Shown in pieces: positions 44,322-57,600 of a stretch of 64,000 bases of DNA. The notes below the pieces were generated by a model. The model was not told the origin of the DNA and made no database searches. It saw nothing but the letters and a program-made list of their open reading frames with translations. Position 1 is the first letter of the stretch. The number at the start of each line of letters is the position of its first letter. The position numbers and the translations under genes were made by a program. The DNA comes from Orthonyx spaldingii (taxonomy: Eukaryota; Chordata; Aves; Passeriformes; Orthonychidae). The stretch spans positions 4,836,127 through 4,900,126 of the forward strand of contig VZTJ01000523.1 in assembly GCA_013397795.1 (NCBI GenBank), in the 5' to 3' direction.

Positions 44322-47300
44322 GAGAAATTAAGAAAAACCTCAACCATGGCCATACAGAGCAGGTTGGTGGAACAGTCATAACCAACTGAGGTGCCCAAAC
44401 ACGGTGTTTAAATAAGAGATAAAGGGACGGGGAGTCTGAAATGAGGCAGTCTAACCTGGAGGCAGCCTTCCTCCAAAAGAGATGGGAGCTTGTGCACATG
44501 ATTGAGTTAAATGGACTTCTTGTGTTACCTCAGCAGGATTAGTCAGGGAACGCTGCATTTCCTTGCAGTAATTTTACAGTGACACAAAGTGAATGATCTC
44601 ATCTGCACCTATTTTGACTGTCAGTGTGTATTTGATGTTACGTTATTCTGAATAATGCTTTGTGATGTTGCAGTGGGTTTTTTCTTGTGGCTGGTATCTG
44701 AATTATTTTCAAGTAATGGGAGTTACCTTGGAGTTTAATGGGATTGTTGTGACCAGATTTTTCTGAGAAGACTCTGAGGTTCTTTAAAAGAAATAAAATT
44801 CTGTGATACAGAAACTGACTGTACTTAGAGTGCCCTTCTGCCTTATCAGTGGAATAAGTTTCTCTTGCAAGAGAATCACCCTGAGTAGTGAGAAGTGGCT
44901 CAAAGCCCAAATGCAATCGTCAAGGGTGTGCACAAAGTGCTCTTCATCTCAGGTCTGCAGAGCAGAGAACACACTGCAAAATGGCTTCCCAATGCACGAC
45001 TCTCCTCTCCCAGTGACTCATAAGAGGTGTGACAAGAGAGCAGCGTTCAGAGGGGCCTCACTAAACCTTCCCCTGTGTCAAGTGTTGCTTTGATTTTTAT
45101 ATTTTTCCCCCAGGACAGCTGCCTTTGGCCTTTCACACGCGTGGTCTGTTTCAGCACCTTTTTCACCTGGCTGTGAGTGGGTCTGTTGCTCCCCCGTGTG
45201 CATTCCTGTGAGGTGGTCCTGGACCCCCCCACACTCTTGTTTCCCCTGAAGCTTTTGCAGGTCTTGTTTCACCACTGGCTCAAGTCCTTGTTACTGCAGA
45301 GCACCACTGGTGTGCTCTGTGTGCAGCCAGCTGGTCCCTCAGACCTCCAGTTGTCTGCTGGACCTGTCTTGGCAAACAGCTCATTGTGATCTCCCAGGGC
45401 AAGTGCAGGAATGAGGGAGGACATGGAAATTCAGGGGAAGGAGCTGCCCCTCCTGACAGCTGCACTCTCGAGGCTCAGACTCCCACTGCCATGTTAGTAA
45501 CTTGCTTAACTCCAAGGAGCTTTTTGTGTCTGAGTGACAAGAGGGAAAATAGGTTATTACTGGAAGCTTTGGACCATGTATCCTCTTTAATCTTGAGTGC
45601 AAGGTCAGAGAGTGAAATCTCAAAGCTTGTCTTTGAGATTGTTATCAAGTGCTTTGTGAATATAAAATTTTAGGTGCTCATGTCCCTAGCACTGTCATTC
45701 TACAGATAATACATGATGTTTTTATCTCCAGTTCTGTGAAATTAGGAATGGCTGCTGTCACTGTGTAAGAGGTGTGTGTAAGTTTGAGATTTGCTTTTGG
45801 AAAGGTGAGCAGACTTGTTCTTTTGGAGCAGAGAAAAATACAAATAAAGTATTTCCTTGTACATTAATCATGCCTGCAGAGTCTATAGAGTTCTAGAAAG
45901 AAATGAATCTAAGAAATCACTGCTTTATTTTTTTAAATTGAGTGCTGCAGGTATAATATCCTGAATTGTGTATAGTAATGCAATGTTGCAGCTATTTCTA
46001 AGGCACCTTCACAAACAAGATTATGTGGAATAGAAGTATCATGCCAAAGGATATGGCAATCCCATGTCTTACTACTGGTCCATCTTGTGCAGGTTGCTGT
46101 CTTAAACTCTGACAAAATCAGGCCTTTCATCCTTGAAATTTATAGTTCTGGAATTGATTGCTTTTGTGGGAGGCTTTGTAACCTGTCTGCTTCTGGATTT
46201 AGCACTAAGTAGCACATTTAATCTTAAAGGTGAAATTGAAGTTGGGGCAGGGCCACGTGTTATTCCTTTGAATGATAACTTGTGCCTAGATTTGGTGGGT
46301 TTCCTAAACATGTTTTTGCTTCAGAAGAAACATCTGTAGTCTTATGTCTCTGTGAGCTCTTGAGACAGAGGATCCTAAACTTTTGTTTAGATTTCCTCTC
46401 CTTCCTTCTGCTGGCTTGGACAATCACCCCAAGTCTTTAGCAGCAAACTGCTTCCTTGCTTCTGGGGAATGCTGTCTCTGCCCAGTATAGTCTCATCACC
46501 TGTGCCAAACAAGTCCTTCCTTCCTGCACCATTTCCTATTCAGTCCAGTTCTCACCATGTCTAGAAGTTTTATTACTTGTTCTGGCTTTTCACAGGCTTC
46601 ATGCTCTGTATATTTAATTTCAGCCTAACACTTTTGGGGTACTCTTCTCTTCCTGGCTCCCATTCTGTCCTTGTTCTTTGATTGAGTAGATGTAGGATCT
46701 CATTAAGTTTATCATAAGCCTTTGCTGCTTGGTAATTTCTGTCTGATGTGCTCTGGTGTAGGAGAGGTGCTGATAGTGTCTTGTGATAGCTCTAATCAGC
46801 TTTGTAATCCTTGTGCTTATCTGTGATGCAGGAAACAATTGCTGCTTGTCAAACCTCTGCTTTAGGAGTGACCCCTCCTAGGCAAATTAAAACTGAGGAA
46901 GCAGAACCAGCCATCTGAAAATCTGTGTGTAGGAAGTGGGCTTGAACCACGGCAGTGTCCTGGGATAATCATCAGCATCTCTGAGTTCTGTGACCTGGCT
47001 GTGTCCAGGAGGAGTCTTGGGTGTGTCAGTTCACAGAGCAGCACATACAGCAGTTCGTGTCCCTGCAGTTCTGGGACAGAAACCCGCGGCAGGGGTGGGG
47101 GTGGATTTTTTGCTGGGCCTGGCTTTGCCTGAGGCTGTTCCAGTGTCAGTTTTAACTCACAGGTACCACTCACCTCTTTTTGGTACCGATACCTCGGCCT
47201 GTCTGTCAGCTGTGATGTGTAGGTTCTTTCGTGACATTTTTGAGAAGCATTTGCTGAACTGCTGTTGCAATCAGCCGCCTTGGGTGAGATGAAGGATGGA

Positions 47301-50300
47301 ACATAACTGCATAGTCAGGATAACCCATGGTTCCTTTTCAAAATGAGTGTTGTTCTCACATCCTGTTTCCCGCCTCCCCTTTCCTGTTTCTGCAGTGGTC
47401 TTCTGTCGTTTTGTTCTTGCATTCAGAGATAGGAGAGTTCCAGGACGTGCTTTGTGCTCCTTGCTCCAGTATTTCTCTTGAATTTTCAGTATAACACTGT
47501 TTTGTATTTTGAATCTTCTTTGAAATATGGTACCTGGTACAGTGCTGGTGCACTAAAATCTTGCTGATACTAATAGGATTGGTAGCACCTTAATGTTGGG
47601 ATGAAAGACTGATGCTGATTAGTGATTTCTGTCCCCTGTGTTCATGAGTAACTGGTATTAGGAAGGTTGAAGGAAGAGTATTCCTTTCTAGGAATAAAAA
47701 CTGAAAGTGTACTCTCTTCTGGTCTGTGTGGCTGTGCAACACAGACACATTTATTGTACTATATTGTCTAACTTCCCCTTCTCCCCTGCATGCTCACAGC
47801 AGAGACCAGGAAGTGCTCTAAAATATCACAGGCAAATGAATCCAGCTAAGGTCCCATTCAGTGTTAACTGTAGTGACTAAACCCAACTTTTATGGAAAGA
47901 TGACAAATCTGACTTGGGAGGTCCCTAACCTGCAAATACAAGGATGCTGAAGAGCATGTGGAGGAAAATACCATTACTTCATTTTTCTGTTCTTACTATT
48001 CCCAGCAATTATTTGCTGGCCACATTACTGAATGCTGGGGTTAGATGAAATTTTTGGGGTGGATCCGACTGGTAGGATGAGGAGCTGCACTGTAATTGGT
48101 TTGCCTCTTCTGTGCTCTAAGCAAAGATAAAACATCCATTAAGCAGGTCTAATCCATCCCTATTAGAAGCTCAGTGGTGGTTCTCTGCTTTTGCCAGTAC
48201 AGGGACCCTCTCTGTCTAAAACTTGTGCAACAGTGTGTGGGGTGGGAATGATCTCACCACACTGGGAGAGAATTGCTGTTAGTTGGAAAACAAACAAGAA
48301 AGCAAGAAAAACCTGGCAGTTGGCTCCTGTCAGGGCAGGAGTGCTGCTCCTGAATGTTGGAGGTGACCATTTGTTAGGCAAGAAGGGGAGCCCTGGCTAT
48401 GTCAGAGCACTCTGTCATGACAAACTAACTGAGAGCAAATCAACAGCTGACAAGAAGTGATGCAGTAGGAAATGTAAGGGCCTGACTCGTTTGGAGAAAT
48501 CACCTCAAGAATTGAGAAGGCTCCTAAAAATCCCTGAAAAGCCAGAGGCCAAGCTAGAGTGTAGTACATGTAGGTGTATATGACAGGTTTCTACAGACTT
48601 TGAGCTTTGCCTGAAACTTTAAGATATCTCTGCAGATAAATCCTGGAAGCTACAAGCAAATTATGTGAAATGCAAAGATGTTTTGGTCCCATTGGTAACG
48701 TGTTGGTGTGCTTGATTGAAGATGGTGGTGTACAGTTCTGTCCCTGCTGAGGCTGTCTGAATGCTGAGGGGCTTTTTTAGGAGTCATTTAGAGGATCTGA
48801 TTGCTGAGAACTCAGATGTCAAAACTGAGTTGGTTCATCTGCCTGTTCCCAGAAGTTGTGCTGGGAGGCCACTGCTGTGTGTTACTGGGTGTTACACATG
48901 CTCTGGGTCCTGCATCGGTGCATCCGTACAAGAGAACTTACATTTCCTGGCTTTTTCACATCTTTAGATGCAGTTTTGTATCCCACAGCTGCAGCTGCTA
49001 CAAAGTTAATACCAGTAGGTTATTACCTGCTTGCCTCTTGTATTACCAGAGTTAGTGGAGAATTTGAGAATGCTGCTGTGGAAAACAGTGATCTGGAGCT
49101 CAGGACAGAAAACTGGATATTCCAGGCAGGGGAGGAGCTGTGTTCACTTTGGATGTGGATTGAATATGGCTTTCATTAGTTTGTTCTTTTTTTGTTTAAA
49201 TTGCAGATAAAACTCAGAGGAAACTTGCACAGATGCTGCTTTGGAGAACTTTCAGCCCAGGTTGCAGAGCTGAGCCTTGGTAAACCTGTCTCTATTACAG
49301 CACATTGCCATACATCTAAGTGCATAAGGTTGGTGGCCTCCAGGATCCACACACCTTAATCAGAATGCTTAGCATGTTTACCATAAGTTTTTAAATCTGT
49401 TCTTTATCTATCAGTCCTTTTATAGCTTTCTAAGTTCATATAATGGCTAATATGCAAGAGTTCATTTTTAATATTTTAATTGATTTCTTTAATCAATTTC
49501 TGAACTTGTATTTATTAAATACTTAAACTCAGTATTACCTACTCAATGCCTTTTAAAAGAAGAGAGTTTTAATGGAGAATAAATTGAGCCTTAAACAAAT
49601 GGTTACTTCTGTATATTACCTCGCATCAGTGCTTATTTCTATTTGCAAGGTTTTCTCCTACAATGTAGTTGGTCATTCTTTGAGACTTTTTGTTTACGTG
49701 TGACAGTGTCATGAAAAGATACTGAAGGCACCTCTGTTGTGTGGATGTAATATCCCTTTTCTTGGCAAATGCAGCTGTGACAATGTTTGTAACCGGTCCG
49801 ATTCAACAGTACAGATTCCTTGGAATGGGATATAAAGTCTCCAGCTGATTTTTCTCAAAATCTCGGGTTTCTTAATTGAAAATGACAATTGTAGCATTGA
49901 AAAATGGCAGCACACTTTTCCTTCTACTGAGTTTCTAAACTTGCTTGTTTACAAATAGCTTCTCTATGCCTTTGAAAAGGGATAATGTATCCTTCAAAAC
50001 AGGCTCTATGCCTACTCTGTCAGCTCAGCTTTGCCTGGCACAGTAAGAGACATCTAGTAGACCTCTGCACATGTAAATCTAATGCAAATAAGATCACTTT
50101 ACATTTTATAGTTCCTAATATTTGTCTTTCTGAATAATATTTTAAAGCAATATTTGTTAAAGTTTTTCTTGCACTGTCACAAATTGCTTTTTAGTTTGGT
50201 TTTTTTTTTCCCCAGTAAACAAGTTTAATATTAGAGACAAGTTGGTGTAACAAGGGGAAAAGCACCAGGTTTCAGTGATACTAACTGCAAGCGTGCTTTA

Positions 50301-51660
50301 AACAGCCATTGCCTTCCTTATTGTTTACCTGATCAACATTTTCTCTGAATACTTGAAAATTTTAACAATAACACAGGTATAAAGAGCAGAATGAAAATGT
50401 ACAAAGAACAGACGAAATCTTTTTGTTCACTTTTATTAACGTGTTGCATACATGAGAGCTTTTTCTAGCAGTGGTTTAAAATGTGTAATTTTTTTTGCAG
50501 AAATTTAATAACTGCAGCTCACCTACTGCACCAAAGTTCTAGGTTTTTAGGAGCCCAGCTTTAGTCATTTGAACATGCTTCTAGAAGTGTACATTCTTTG
50601 CCTGTAATAGCTAAATATCTATGAGAAAAGCTCCAGTAAAAGCAGTGATGGATATATGAGGTTAAGCAGTTGAAAACTCACGAATTGTATTGTGGATGAT
50701 GGCATTTTAAACAATAAAAGATCGCCGGTACAGTATCTCAATATTAATGTGTTTTATTGGTAATAATGCAGGCTGACTTTACAATATTAGCAGAAATAAA
50801 GATTCTGTGTCTACATTCAGTGTTGAATTTGAATCCTGAAGAGAAGAGGACGCCAGGATTTCTTCCTGGTTATTGAAACACCTGATTTTTTTCTGTGGGG
50901 TTACTTGAATTTTTTTTTCCTGTTTGTACAAACTTTATAAACAGGCTGAGGCTAATACTTAGGTTTGCACTTTAATATCAGAATTAAACCAAACCTTGTA
51001 TTCAAAGTAGACTTTTTTTAAGTGATGGTTGTTTTTTGTAGGTTGTAAGGAAGTAATAGGATATGAAAGTAATTCATAAAGATCCTAGTTTTCCTTTGTC
51101 TGAGAAGGAGAAAGTTGGTTGATATTGATCAGTGGTTCATTCCTATGGGTAGTTTTCAAACCAGTGTTCATTTTCATTGACCTCAGCGAAAAAAAAGAAA
51201 AAAGAAAAAAAAAAAAGAACCCTTAAACTTGAACTAGCTTAGAGTGACAGGACTGGGAAAATGAGAGATGGTTTCTTCAGCACACTTTGGGGGGAAAAAG
51301 GGACCAAAAGTTTATTTAGGCTTCCTCAATAGTTTGCATGTGAAGTTGCTTATTAGAATAAGAGGCTAATAATAAATGCAATATGTATTGTCTTTACTAT
51401 GGCATCTGTTTAGGAGTTGTTCAAATCACTGCAGTAGGGCTCTACAAATAAAAATGTAACCTAACATCTTGTATCTAATGTACTGTATCTTTATCAGTGA
51501 TAGGTGAAATCTGGAATAACAAGTGCAAAAATGGAACAATTACCTATAATGCTTTGTAAAAAGTTTTTTCCAGTAGAATTCATTCTTGTCATTTTGTAAG
51601 ACAACCCTACAGTCCACTTGTTTGTAACTTTTTTAATAAAATAGATACCTGTATTACCAA
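44322..51660 (+). other. RAP2C: RAP2C long 3' UTR (extent estimated)
   Basis: No competing gene or interspersed repeat is seen between the stop and 51.66 kb, and the sequence grows more AT-rich, especially 49,200-51,650, like a vertebrate 3' UTR. Candidate poly(A) signals AATAAA lie at 44,792, 45,843, 50,713, 50,795, 51,447 and 51,635, allowing short and long forms. There is an A-rich tract at 51,187-51,218. Composition switches to GC-rich straight after the last signal. The middle (47-49 kb) could also be non-transcribed; RNA data would decide. Confidence 0.5.
51635..51640 (+). terminator. RAP2C: Candidate distal RAP2C poly(A) signal AATAAA
   Basis: AATAAA in TTTTTTAATAAAATAG, followed about 25-45 nt later by a GT-rich stretch (GTGAGTAGTGTGTGTCC). 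This signal-plus-GT arrangement and the abrupt change to GC-rich sequence after it are what a strong end site looks like. It is the best candidate for the long form; signals at 50,713 and 50,795 are close alternatives. Confidence 0.6.
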
Positions 51661-51699
51661 ACCGGGGTGAGTAGTGTGTGTCCAGTTTCTTCTGGAGTG

Positions 51700-54600
51700 G
51701 GCTGAACTGAAAAGCTGCTGCTGCTTCTTGTTTTGCGGGTTGTTTTTGAGGGCCTGGTTATTCTAAATGCAGTAACCACATCTGAGTTGTGTTGAGCGAG
51801 TCCTGGTGTGGGGGAACAAGAGGCTGTGCAGCTGTGCCTTGGCTGGCTGTGAAGCTCACGGTCTCGGCTGCTCCGAGGAGAGAGAAGGGGGAGCAAGGGC
51901 TGTGCCTCATCTTCCTGTGCAAGGCAGGCACTCCCTGAGCTGGGGAGCTCAGAGCAGCCTCCTCACAGGCCAGTCTGATGGGGCTTTGTTCTAAAGAAAC
52001 CTCTGTGTTTGTCTTGTGGGCGTCTTTAACGTTTTTGTTTTCTCACAGGCTTTATGTGTGTGGAGATGGCCGCAAGTCCTGACATCACCTTGCAGTGTCT
52101 GGAGCTGCCCTCCAGCCAGAGCTGTCAGCTTTGCACCACCCCGGCAGAGTGAGTGCTCCTGGAGCTCTGCCACAGGAGAGGCACAAGGTTTTTCCAGAAA
52201 ACCAAAGTGCCCAAAGCTGTTCAATAACAATTATCTTAAATGCTCAGTAAAAGCCCTGAATTTGCCAAGGCAATGATTACCATCTGGGCCCTGTAACAAG
52301 AAGTGCATTTTCCTCAGGATGTACAGTCTTGGCACTGACCTCTAGTACTGTCATTGTAACTAAAACTGTGCATTAATGTAAAATGTGATTTCAAGTTGAG
52401 AAAAACTTGATACCTTTGGTACCTTCAGTCCTCAGCGATGTGTCAGCAGGCAAAACCACACAGCCTGCTCACCACCCCTCCTCCAGCTGAAACAGCATTA
52501 GCCCTATCTTGTAGGTAGGTTTCTGTGCTGTTTCTTCTTCCTGCTCACACTTCCTTTGCTGAAATAGAGAAGTAGTTTCCATCTCGAGAGGAAAATGATA
52601 GAGAAGAGTGCTCTTCTAAGTGATTTTGGGTGAAATGTCTGCTTCCCTAAGCAGCTGAGAGCTGAGGGTAAAGCATACCCTGTTCTCATGAGTGTGACAG
52701 GGTGGGAGCTGGCACTTTAGGACCAGTCTGCTTTGAGATGTAACTATTGGGTTCATTGCTGAGTCTGATTTCTCACATGGTTTAAAAGAAGTCAAAATTC
52801 AGCAGTAATACTCCTGATTCCTTATGGCACTCAGTGTAACTAAGGAAACTGCGTCCTGTTTCCATGTGGAGGTTGGGAAGTGATGTGAGTACAACTGTTA
52901 AGCCCCTGTGACACCACTGGTTTGTTTCTGGGTGACAGTGTAATGCAGGCTGGGTTGGGGACTTTAAGGAAGGACTTAGGACTCATATTTAAGGCTATTA
53001 TCTTTCAAAAGTCTTGGTGCTGAGTGAACTCGGTTGCTGCTGCACAGACTTGTGTAGCATCCTTTGTTAAACAGGTGTGGCAATGTCGTATTGCCCTGTC
53101 TGGTTTTGGGGCTGTTTATGTAGTGTTTCATGGTAGCTTTTTCTTTGGTGTACCAGTTCTTGCTCTGCAGGTGCCTGCAGAAATCCTCCAGTGTCCTGCT
53201 TCCCCCGTGCAGCCAGAGGACAGGGATGTCCCCCCAGAGCCATCAGAGAGCCGGAGCCAGCTGCAGCACAGGCAAGAGACCTGTCCCAACGCTGCTCCCC
53301 CAGCCGGCACGGGTGACACGTACCTGTGTCACCGCCCAGGGCAGAGCTGGGCCCTGCAGCCCGGCTGGGTGTGCTGGGTACAACCCACAGCCCCACAAAC
53401 CCCACAGCGGGGACAGAGCGACCCTGCCGGGGCGGAGGGTGAACCGCCGGCCACACCTCGTGCGGAGCTGCGCGCTGGCATTGCCCCAGGAGGCTGGGCT
53501 GTAATTACAGTGTGAAACTAGGTGGAAGTGTCTCGTCTTAATTAAAATGAGATCGGGTTTCCGAGCGATACGTGCTGACCTGTGTGAGGTGTCTGTGCTG
53601 GGGAGCCAGCAGCCCGGGGGGTGGGTGAGTCACCCTCGCTGGGGGAAGCAAGAACAGCTCCGGGGGCCGTGGGCAGGCGCTGTCAGGAGGTGACGTGGCC
53701 CGACATTGTGCGCTCTGAAAGTGAAATAACGCGGGTTTCGGGTTCTTTACGCAGCCACTTTTATCTCTGCCTGGTCAATACAGCTGCGAGGAGCAGAGAA
53801 GGACTCCGAGCTGTAAATCAGCGCTGTGTTCAGTGCAGCGGTGCTGTCCCACTGGCAGTGGTTTGTTGGTGCTGCTGAGGGCAGCATCGAGCTTGGCTGG
53901 CAGTGACAGTGCTGATTGCAGGATCGTAAGGGATGAAACTTGTTCTCCCTGGAAACTGTATTTAGTACGGAATCAACTTGCCTCTGGTGCTCTCCTTCAA
54001 AGCTGAGGTTTTCTTCAAGTCCCTCTGAAAGGTCTGGAGCAATAACTGCAGTAATTGACGGGAAAGAGTCTCCCGTTGCAGGAACCTGTAAAATGTTCAC
54101 TCATAGGGGAGGCTTTGCTGTTTGGTTGGTTTGTGGCCTGTCTGTGCTGCTTGGTGTTCTGCTGATTCAGTCTGAGTGTGCTGTGACACTCTCTAGTAGT
54201 GCCTTACTTCCTCCTAAGCATATTTCCAGTGATTAGGCTTGCGTGGGATTTCAGACTCTGACACTGCCAGTTACTGGGTGACCTCAATTGTTCTTGCCTG
54301 GTGAGAAAAATCGTAACTGTAGCACTTCCCTTTTGGGGGCATATGGGGAAGGGTGTGTTAGAGATGTAGAGGTGCTTGGACTTGCTTAGAATCAGATACA
54401 CCAGCACTGTAGAATAATTTTGAAATTGGACTTCTTGCATGTAAATAAATAAGTGAACTAAAACTTAAATAATAAAGTTGAAAAGTTCTCGGACTTATGG
54501 AAAGGATTAGTATTTCATACATTTGTGAGACTACTCAGTCTATGTAACTTGTTCAGTCTTAAGACTCATGCTTCTACTCAAAGGTATAATTGATTTATGA

Positions 54601-57600
54601 CTGCAACCCAGTAAACCAAACAATCAGCTTTCTGGGAAATTTCTGGCTCTTCCAGAAATTGTTTCTTTTTTCCTGCTGCTAGGCTGACTAGTTAATACAG
54701 TTTTATGTCCTCAGAAGATCTACCTTGACATTAGGTTTAAATTATTTGGTCAGCCCAGAAAAGAGGAAATACACTTGCTGTCTGTGACATTCCTTAAGGG
54801 CTACTTGTCTTTTTGGATACTGGCAGATAGGATGATCAGTCATCAGCCTGGAATTCATCCTACTGCTGGGATAGATCTTAGACCCTTTTTCTTCAAATCA
54901 ATAATGATTGTGTAATCACCAGCAGCCTGACTTCTGTGGGAAAACAAGAAGAAGTTAACTGAATTTTCAGCAAAGCTGATTTATGTTGGAAAAGAGAGAA
55001 AGCTGCTCACAGGGCACAGGTAAGTGCTGGAGCAAGTTGAAGCAATGTGGGGTGGTGAGGAGTTTTCAAAGTTGATATTGGGTAACCACTGCTGGAGGAA
55101 GGAGTGTGTGAGGCATGTGGAGCTCCTGCCTCTGTGTGTTGGGCTGTCACATGGGATCTCTGAAGTCCCTTGCAGCGCTGTGTCTCTGTGACCACAGTCA
55201 CATTACTGATCCTGTCATTATTTTCCATTCGTTGTTCCAGGAATTAGCAAAACCTTGCCAAATGCTCTAGGTCTAATCTCAGTAATGCAGATGTTTTAAT
55301 AGGTTCGAAGAAAGATTTTAGCTGCAGGGCCTGCCCAGTGTCAGGCTGTGGTTAGAAGTGCTTGGGTGTCCAGCTGCATTCCTTTCCTTTCAGCTGTCTG
55401 TCCTGTGAAGCTGTTGTCAGCACAGGATTTCAGGCCACCCAAATGGCTCCGTTTTGGGGGCCAGTTTAATAATCTAGAAGAGGTTTTGTGAATGTACCCT
55501 TGAGACCCTGGGACAGTCACAATGTAGGAATGTTTCATGGCTTTGGAAATATGTCTGTCTTGTAGCAGCCACCACCTGCCAGAAGGCCCTGGAAGAGGAG
55601 CCATGAAGTGGGGATGACCTTTGATCACTACAAAAGTACCAAGCTCCCAGCTTCAGGTGGATGCTGCTCTGTCGTCCTCCACTGCCTGCTATGAAGAGTG
55701 GCTTTGATACGCCTTTCCCTCTGCTGTGAGCTTCATTCCTGGAATTTGGTGCACCCTGGTAGGACTGAAGTGTCATAAGGGTCTTTTGAGGAAAAATAAA
55801 CGGTAAAAAAACAGGAGTGGGGATAGAGAGGCTACCTGGGAGGGAAGCGTTAATAAAACTCAGGATCGAGATCCATATGGTGGAATGGGTCTGATCCTTT
55901 GTCCTGGAGGTACCTGGAGAACATGTGCATTTCTTTGTCTAGATGTAATCAAGGCTTACTCAACCACAGTTATTTGTCTTGAGCTAAAAGGGAAACCACA
56001 TCTGTCATGGAAATAAGCAGTATAGTTCCTTAGAACTCCATCCTTCCCACTAGGATTCAGCCCCTTTTCCTGGCATTGCAAACTCAATTTGGCAGCTTCC
56101 TCAGATGAAGCCGTTGGCTGTAGGATCCTTCCTGATGCTCAGAGAGTGACCCAGCAGCAACATGTGTGAAAAAATAAAGGACAGCAGAAAATAAAGGTAC
56201 CGGCCCAGTGCTGGGCACTGCTCCACAGGTGTGGTCAGGTACTTATCCCCAGCTGGAAATCACCGAATGCTGTGAGATGCCCAAGTCCTTGGAGGCATCA
56301 GTGATCCTTTGATTCAGTACATTTATGAGGCTTTCTCTTGCTGCATAAATTGCTTTCTATGTCTTCAAAGTGACCTGTTTGAATTAAACATCGCAGAGTG
56401 CTTTTTATATAGCTGTGCCAACAATGGAGTGCAACTGGCATATATCAAAAATGAGATAAAGTGGTCTGGATATCACCAGAGTCAGGGTGGTATTTAGTTT
56501 CTTGTACAACTTCTGCTGTCATTTGTATTTGCTTACAGGAAGCTGCCTTCTGCAGTGCTGGTAGTAGTTTTAACATAAAATCTGAAAAAGGAGGAAAAGT
56601 CAGCAGTGGCCGTGGATGCACGCTGGAATGTGTGACCGCTGGACTGACCTGCTCATTCCTGCAGGGTCCTCTCCTGTGTTTCTTGTGGGGCACCACCAAC
56701 ACCACGAGAGGGAGCGTGGAAGCCACGAGTGGCTTGTGCTGGGATGGTCCGGCTCCGAGCGGGGCGGTGCTCCGGCCCTGGGAGTCAAACACGGCGCGGC
56801 AGAGGATGGAAACAGAGCAAAAATGGAAATAAATTTATATTTCAGGGCTTTGGGACTGCAACGAGCGTTTCGCATTTAGCGTTAATTTGTCTCAGGTGTC
56901 TGGAATTGCCGTTGTGCTTGGAGTCTTTAGTGCATAATCGAGGTTATTTGGGGTTTCCTGCTCTGTTATTGCAGGTAGGTAAAAAGAGCCATTTAGCTAC
57001 TGAAGCTGAAATAAAAATATAATCACAAGGATAAGATTTGCTTTTATTCTGTGATTCCTTGAGCATGAAATTATGCATTAATCTTGCCTTCGGTAGGACT
57101 GGGGCAAACTGGAGAGGAAAATGCTGTAATGTCACCTTCTCATACCAAAATGCTGTTCAGAGAAGTCTTATCCTGCAGTTGGAAGCTAAGGATCAACCCC
57201 ACCTAAAGACAAAACAAAAAATGTAATTATTTCCATTTTCCCAATGATTACTTATGAGTGATGAGTTTCAGCACAGTGATGTCAGATTATTTAGCTGATG
57301 GTTGGCAAGCAAAATTTGATGAAAATGTAAATGTATCATTGTTTATTATATTCAATAAATAGAACAGTTTGGGGCAGAAGTTTTTAGAAGGGCAGAACAT
57401 GGCGAGTCAGCTCTATCTGTTGAGATATGTTCAAAATATAATGTGATTTGTGGAGTAAATGTAAAACAATGATCATTGTTAAAGGTTTAAAGGAAGGACC
57501 ATGTCCCTGGACTGTCCCTAACAGGCGTGTCTAAATCAACCCAGGCTTTTCCAGCCAGCTCCAGTATTTTTGTGCCTCACAGTTTAAGGGTCTTTCCTAG

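Noticed and set aside
53024..53515. 163-codon open frame on + in the RAP2C-FRMD7 gap
   Set aside because: Pro/Gln/Ala-rich translation from GC-rich DNA, an opposing open frame on -, no motif or splice context.
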